A stretch of 8,894 bases of DNA from Bacillota bacterium. Its GTDB lineage: Bacteria > Bacillota > Sulfobacillia > Sulfobacillales > Sulfobacillaceae. The stretch spans positions 1 through 8,894 of the forward strand of contig JAKADI010000042.1 of the NCBI GenBank assembly GCA_021820675.1. The letters are read 5' to 3'. A program made the position numbers and the translations under genes. The notes under the pieces are model-generated. The model had not been told where the DNA came from. It did not search any database and saw only the letters and a list, made by a program, of their open reading frames with translations. This document shows positions 5,701 to 8,894 of this stretch, in pieces (positions within the stretch are counted from its first letter, which is position 1; every line of letters starts with the position of its first letter).

Positions 5701-6048
5701 CTATTCCCTCCTCCGTGGTCGTGAATGACTTAAAATGTGCTCACGATAGCGCACAAATTTCGGTTCACCGTTTGCCAAGTCCCTAAGACCTAGACAAAAT
5801 GTGTCTATTATGGCTTGAGTCCGTTCAGATGGTGTTTCCTGAAGTGTAATAACAAGATGGCCCATATCCAATTGATAATCCATGGCCACCGGCGCCACCT
5901 TCGTCAGTCCCAATATCAACGTTTCCGATAACGCCGATACAGCAGCGCACACAATATCATGACCATAAGGCCCTTGCCCAGCATGACCAGTAACGGCAAC
6001 CTCTTGAACGATTCCGTTATTATTCCGCCGAATCGTCGCCGTAATCAC
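5701..6048 (-). CDS. prp: Prp cysteine protease for L27 (YsxB)
   Basis: Prp removes the N-terminal leader of L27 in Firmicutes and related bacteria. The catalytic pair stands at the positions known from Staphylococcus: H22 in [11 protein letters not shown] and C34 in [12 protein letters not shown]. The 115-residue length is normal. It lies between rplU and rpmA, next to its substrate. The start is GTG 6048, two bases after the rplU stop codon, with no good ribosome binding site, so translation is probably coupled to rplU, which would keep the protease level low relative to the ribosomal proteins. The C-terminus is basic (SHSRPRRRE). Confidence 0.95.
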   Translation of the reverse strand: MITATIRRNNNGIVQEVAVTGHAGQGPYGHDIVCAAVSALSETLILGLTKVAPVAMDYQLDMGHLVITLQETPSERTQAIIDTFCLGLRDLANGEPKFVRYREHILSHSRPRRRE

Positions 6049-6050
6049 CG

Positions 6051-6371
6051 CTAGACCATAGCGTTGATTTGATCAATCCGTACACGAGTCAAATACTGGC
6101 GATGTCCTTGACGACGCCGATAATTACTCTTCGGCTTGTACTTAAAAACGAGAATCTTTTCGCCTCGTTCTTGACGCACGATGGTGCCAACCACGTGTGC
6201 TCCGTCTACATACGGTGTACCCACCATCGGCTGCCCGTTGTCGTCGACCACCAAAAGCAAACGATCAAACGTATATTCATGACCTTCATCCACGGGTAAT
6301 TTTTCTATCAAAAGCTCTTGGCCCGGCACAACCCGGTACTGCTTTCCCCCCGTCTCAATTACCGCGTACAC
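6051..6371 (-). CDS. rplU: 50S ribosomal protein L21
   Basis: L21 binds 23S rRNA. The sequence YAVIETGGKQYRVVPGQ at the N-terminus, the middle segment VGTPYVDGAHVVGTIV, and the C-terminal KILVFKYKPKSNYRRRQGHR are canonical. GTG 6371 gives 106 residues, the usual size, and has AGGGGGA seven bases upstream; a longer frame back to 6428 adds a segment unlike L21 and runs through the probable promoter. This is the first gene of the tight rplU-prp-rpmA-spo0B-obg group. Confidence 0.98.
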   Translation of the reverse strand: MYAVIETGGKQYRVVPGQELLIEKLPVDEGHEYTFDRLLLVVDDNGQPMVGTPYVDGAHVVGTIVRQERGEKILVFKYKPKSNYRRRQGHRQYLTRVRIDQINAMV

Positions 6372-6377
6372 TATAAA

Positions 6378-6384
6378 TCCCCCT
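6378..6384 (-). promoter_or_regulatory. Shine-Dalgarno deciding the rplU GTG start
   Basis: AGGGGGA on the minus strand, seven bases before GTG 6371, supports the short L21 start over ATG 6428. Confidence 0.7.
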
Positions 6385-6418
6385 ATTCCATCCAAACACC
6401 GCGACATTAATCCAATGC

Positions 6419-6447
6419 ATGTTACCATAAATCTTAGATGTCGTCAA
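6419..6447 (-). promoter_or_regulatory. Probable sigma-A promoter of rplU operon
   Basis: TTGACG (6442-6447), a 17-bp spacer and TAACAT (6419-6424) match a housekeeping promoter at 5/6 and 4/6 positions. The -35 box overlaps the stop codon of rng. Transcription would begin near 6412, giving an L21 leader of about 40 bases, and would let the ribosomal genes be made independently of the RNase gene. Confidence 0.45.
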
Positions 6448-8363
6448 ACCTCGGCGCGGGGCGCCGGGGGGAGCATATGGGAATAGGTTTCGACTTTGTC
6501 GAGTGATACCGGGGTGAGGTTCAAGCCGTCGTCTTCTGGGTCTCCTAGGATACGTGCGGTGGCAAAGGTTCTTAAAGCTCTCACAATTTCAACCCGGACG
6601 ACCTCACCCACTCGGTCACCGCCAGCCTCGACGTCAACAACGTATCCCTCCAGACGCGCAATCCCGTCTTTGGCATTCGAGGCATGACGCTCTTGCACTA
6701 GTACATCTAATCGTTCTCCCTCATGTACCGGAATGCCCAACCGTTCGACTTCATTCCGGGTTCCTCCTTTAACAAATCGAAGCTCTTCCATCTCGCAGTC
6801 CTCCGCACCACGGACGAAAATCGCGCGGCCGGTACTACGTTCCAACTCTTTCAAATTTGTTCCGCCAGGACCGATTAAGTGACTCGCAATGGCCGGATTC
6901 GCTTCGACCAGAAGAGCCTCGGCACCGGATTCTTTAAGACGACCGACAATACGCTGGCGAAGACGTCGCGCAATTACCTCTTCTGACAACACATGCCCCC
7001 GGCCGTCACATTGAGGACAGACTCGCGTCAATTGATTTAATAAAGATTCCCGAACTTTCTTTCGGGTCATCTCGAGTAATCCCAGTCGCGTCAACCCTAA
7101 CACCGTCACCCGGGTCCGGTCATGCCTGAGGGCCCTTTGAAGCGTCTTTAATACTTCCGCTTGATCTTCTTCGTTCTCCATGTCAATAAAATCCGTAATG
7201 ATAATCCCACTAATATCCCGTAGCCGTAGTTGCCGGGCAATCTCCACCGCTGCCTCTTTATTGGTCGCTAAGACCGTATCGGAAAGGTCCGTTGATCCCA
7301 CATTCTTCCCGGTGTTGACATCGATAACGGTTAGGGCCTCGGTCTCGTCGATAACCAAGTACCCTCCACATTTTAGCCACACGCGCCGTCTCAATGCACG
7401 GTCTAACTCCGCCTCAATCCCGCGCAATTCGAACAGGGGAATCGTACCCTGGTCCCACTCAATACGATGTCTTAAGGTTGGAGAAATCGTTTCGGCAATT
7501 TCCTGGGCCCGGTAAAACGCTTGTTCGTCATCAATAACAAACCTATCCACCGATTCATCCAGATGGTCACGGATCGTTCGGGCTATGAGACTAGCTTCGC
7601 GATGCAATAATGCCGGTGCTTGCATAACCCGTGCTTTATGCTTAATTCGCGCCCACATCCGCCGCAAGTAAGTTAAGTCGCGAATTAAAGCCTTTTGCGA
7701 AGCCCCTTCCGCAACGGTTCTAACGATCAGTCCCATCCCTTTAGGACGAATCTTTTCCGCAATACTGCGCAGTCTTTCTCGTTCACGCTCCGAATCGATT
7801 CGCCGCGATACCCCAATTGTTTCAGCATAGGGCGTGAGAACCAGATATCGTCCCGGCAAACTTAGATTAGTGGTCACTCGCGCCCCTTTATTTCCTATAG
7901 CTTCTTTGACAATCTGTACGACGATTTCCTGTCCAACCTTCAATACTTCCTGAATAGGGCGCGACTTTTTGTGGTCGCGTTCTTCCGCATGGGCGTCGTC
8001 GACATATAAAAATCCGTTCTTTTCCAATCCCAGATTCACAAAAGCTGCCCGCATACCCGGCAATACATTTTCCACTTTTCCTTTGTAAATATTTCCAGCT
8101 GACTGGTCTTCGTCGTCATGCTCGACATAAAATTCTACTAACTGTCCAGCTTCTAAAATGGCCAGACGGCTTTCATGAGGTTCGTAATTAACCAACAGTT
8201 CCTTGAAAACTTTTGGTTCCGGCGCCAGAGGAGCGCTCTCATCATGATTTAACGATGCGGCAGCCCCTGGGGATTCGACGCCAGCATCCCTATTAGCCGC
8301 TCCTATAGAGTCATCGGACTCTGCAGGAAGAATCCCCCAACGGCGACGTTTGCGCCGTGTCAT
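6444..8363 (-). CDS. rng: Ribonuclease E/G with C-terminal RNA-binding extension
   Basis: An endoribonuclease of the RNase E/G family, which cuts AU-rich single-stranded RNA, often sensing a 5' monophosphate. The 639 residues comprise a basic, low-complexity N-terminus (about 1-50), the S1 domain (about 88-165, GNIYKGKVENVLPGMRAAFV), the 5'-sensor segment ARVTTNLSLPGRYLV, and the DNase I-like catalytic part with D348 (VIDVNTGKNVG) and D391 (DFIDM), 43 residues apart as in E. coli RNase E. The zinc link CPQCDGRG is at C449/C452. After it, instead of an E. coli-type degradosome scaffold, comes about 180 residues with a KH-like IGPGGTNLKELERSTGRA (497-514) and a beta-rich region (about 549-606) that I suspect is TRAM-like. 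ATG 8363 has GGGAAAGGGG seven bases upstream. It sits between the SpoIVFB-like gene and rplU. Confidence 0.95.
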   Translation of the reverse strand: MTRRKRRRWGILPAESDDSIGAANRDAGVESPGAAASLNHDESAPLAPEPKVFKELLVNYEPHESRLAILEAGQLVEFYVEHDDEDQSAGNIYKGKVENVLPGMRAAFVNLGLEKNGFLYVDDAHAEERDHKKSRPIQEVLKVGQEIVVQIVKEAIGNKGARVTTNLSLPGRYLVLTPYAETIGVSRRIDSERERERLRSIAEKIRPKGMGLIVRTVAEGASQKALIRDLTYLRRMWARIKHKARVMQAPALLHREASLIARTIRDHLDESVDRFVIDDEQAFYRAQEIAETISPTLRHRIEWDQGTIPLFELRGIEAELDRALRRRVWLKCGGYLVIDETEALTVIDVNTGKNVGSTDLSDTVLATNKEAAVEIARQLRLRDISGIIITDFIDMENEEDQAEVLKTLQRALRHDRTRVTVLGLTRLGLLEMTRKKVRESLLNQLTRVCPQCDGRGHVLSEEVIARRLRQRIVGRLKESGAEALLVEANPAIASHLIGPGGTNLKELERSTGRAIFVRGAEDCEMEELRFVKGGTRNEVERLGIPVHEGERLDVLVQERHASNAKDGIARLEGYVVDVEAGGDRVGEVVRVEIVRALRTFATARILGDPEDDGLNLTPVSLDKVETYSHMLPPAPRAEV

Positions 8364-8387
8364 GAATGGACCCCTTTCCCGAGTGAC

Positions 8388-8442
8388 AAAAAAATAAAAA
8401 TCTTAGGCACCAGCTTATAGGGTTGGGTTACCGATGCCTTAG
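8388..8442 (-). terminator. Terminator or attenuator hairpin before rng
   Basis: On the minus strand 8433-8442 pairs with 8402-8411 (CTAAGGCATC with GGTGCCTAAG; nine pairs, one A-A mismatch, one T-G), with a 21-base loop, followed by a T-rich tract ATTTTTATTTTTTT (8401-8388). It could simply end the SpoIVFB-like transcript. A probable promoter just upstream would, however, place this hairpin at the very 5' end of the rng message, 25 bases before the rng start codon. Confidence 0.6.
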
Positions 8443-8446
8443 GTCT

Positions 8447-8474
8447 ATCATACCATGACCTGGTAAAGGATCAA
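8447..8474 (-). promoter_or_regulatory. Probable sigma-A promoter of rng
   Basis: TTGATC (8469-8474), a 16-bp spacer and TATGAT (8447-8452) match the housekeeping consensus at 4/6 and 5/6. The -35 box overlaps the stop codon of the SpoIVFB-like gene. The predicted start is near 8440, so the RNA would begin within or just before the hairpin that precedes rng. Confidence 0.45.
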
Positions 8475-8894
8475 CGATGCATCAATAATTCACGGAGGCT
8501 AATGCCTGGTCCGTAATCGTGAAGAGCTTGGAGTAAGTCCTCCTCGTATAGAATGCCCATTTTTTTCATATCAGGTGACAAAACCACCACCCGATGATAT
8601 TTCAAGGGACGCATAACCTTCAGAACATCCTTTAAAGCCGTGTTACAATGAACGGCAAAATCATCAAGCAGCCATACCGGCTTCTTTTGCAGCCAATTAG
8701 CCCGCAAATGCAGATCCCGTAAAATCAGATATTGCGACGATTCATCTGAACTGATGGCACCCCAGTGGAGAAATAGGGAAAAAACACCAAGACTTAACAA
8801 GGGATGCGGGGTCAGAAACGATACGATCGTAATGACAAATAGACCTCTGGCGAACCAGATCCCGCCTTGAACCACCCGCTTTCGAGCCGTCTCG
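8471..8894 (-). CDS. spoIVFB: SpoIVFB-like site-2 protease, 3' part
   Basis: Only the C-terminal 140 residues are inside the window; the frame is open to the edge (ETARKR before the GTG at 8875), so that GTG is internal. The visible part has a hydrophobic region (GLFVITIVSFLTPHPLLSLGVFSLFL) and then a CBS-like domain (VWLLDDFAVHCNTALKDVL through KYHRVVVLSPDMKKMGILYEEDLLQAL). SpoIVFB is a membrane metalloprotease of the forespore that cleaves pro-sigma-K, with a C-terminal CBS domain. The catalytic HExxH and NPDG motifs would lie upstream and cannot be checked. Identity rests on this architecture and on the position upstream of rplU-ysxB-rpmA-spo0B-obg, as in Bacillus. No signal for a truncated or broken gene is seen. 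Confidence 0.65.
   Translation of the reverse strand, partial: ETARKRVVQGGIWFARGLFVITIVSFLTPHPLLSLGVFSLFLHWGAISSDESSQYLILRDLHLRANWLQKKPVWLLDDFAVHCNTALKDVLKVMRPLKYHRVVVLSPDMKKMGILYEEDLLQALHDYGPGISLRELLMHR

Noticed and set aside
6372..6428. 19-codon N-terminal extension of L21
   Set aside because: Not conserved in L21; GTG 6371 has a good binding site and gives the normal length.
6372..6443. L21-type autoregulatory leader RNA
   Set aside because: The 72-base gap shows only 4-bp pairings and nothing I can match to the known leader.
6452..6466. GC-rich hairpin CGGCGC-GGG-GCGCCG as an rng terminator
   Set aside because: It lies in coding sequence before the rng stop, has a 3-base loop and no T-tract; kept only as a possible pause site.
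7180..7515. Plus-strand open frame of 111 codons opposite rng
   Set aside because: It lies wholly antisense to the catalytic part of RNase E/G, in which conserved motifs fix the coding strand; the translation is serine/arginine-rich shadow sequence.
1..8894. tRNA, rRNA, CRISPR arrays, insertion sequences, prophage genes
   Set aside because: None seen: no cloverleaf-like or direct-repeat arrays, no transposase motifs, and the window is almost filled by conserved housekeeping genes.

Overview
The window carries a compact block of genes, all on the minus strand, from what looks like a spore-forming Firmicute of moderate GC content. Read in the direction of transcription (high to low coordinates), the order is: 3' end of a SpoIVFB-type site-2 protease, RNase E/G (rng), L21 (rplU), the Prp protease (ysxB), L27 (rpmA), a Spo0B-like phosphotransferase, Obg, NadD, a small RRM RNA-binding protein, YqeK, RsfS and a polytopic membrane protein of unknown function. 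In Bacillus the cluster spoIVFB-rplU-ysxB-rpmA-spo0B-obg is classical. Here an RNase E/G gene sits inside it, and the nadD-yqeK-rsfS module follows directly. An acidophilic or thermophilic Sulfobacillus-like clostridial relative would fit, but that is a guess from gene order and was not tested.

Region by region. Positions 8471-8894 hold the truncated protease tail with a CBS-like domain. Positions 8364-8474 hold a probable promoter followed at once by a terminator-like hairpin, directly in front of rng. Positions 4793-6371 are a tightly packed ribosomal/sporulation operon with 1-2 nt gaps or short overlaps and its own probable promoter overlapping the rng stop codon. Positions 3510-4775 are obg, probably started by TTG. 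Positions 2806-3429 are nadD, preceded by a possible tiny overlapping ORF. Positions 2393-2650 are the RRM gene, set apart by a structured leader upstream and a perfect 13-bp hairpin downstream. Positions 1315-2289 are yqeK and rsfS, and 286-1284 the membrane protein. Positions 1-285 contain a convincing plus-strand terminator for a gene left of the window and no confident gene.

Functionally the block joins ribosome production (L21, L27, the protease that trims L27, Obg, the ribosome silencing factor RsfS), RNA turnover (RNase E/G, RRM protein), nucleotide metabolism (NadD for NAD synthesis, YqeK for Ap4A hydrolysis) and sporulation control (Spo0B-like relay, SpoIVFB-like protease). No wholly new system is evident. 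The most notable points are the hairpin-headed rng leader, the RNase E/G C-terminal extension in which I suspect KH-like and TRAM-like modules, the membrane-anchored Spo0B-like protein, the shortened Prp-cleavable leader of L27, the independently framed RRM gene, and non-ATG or disputed starts in obg and rsfS. No tRNA, rRNA, CRISPR array, insertion sequence or long repeat was seen.
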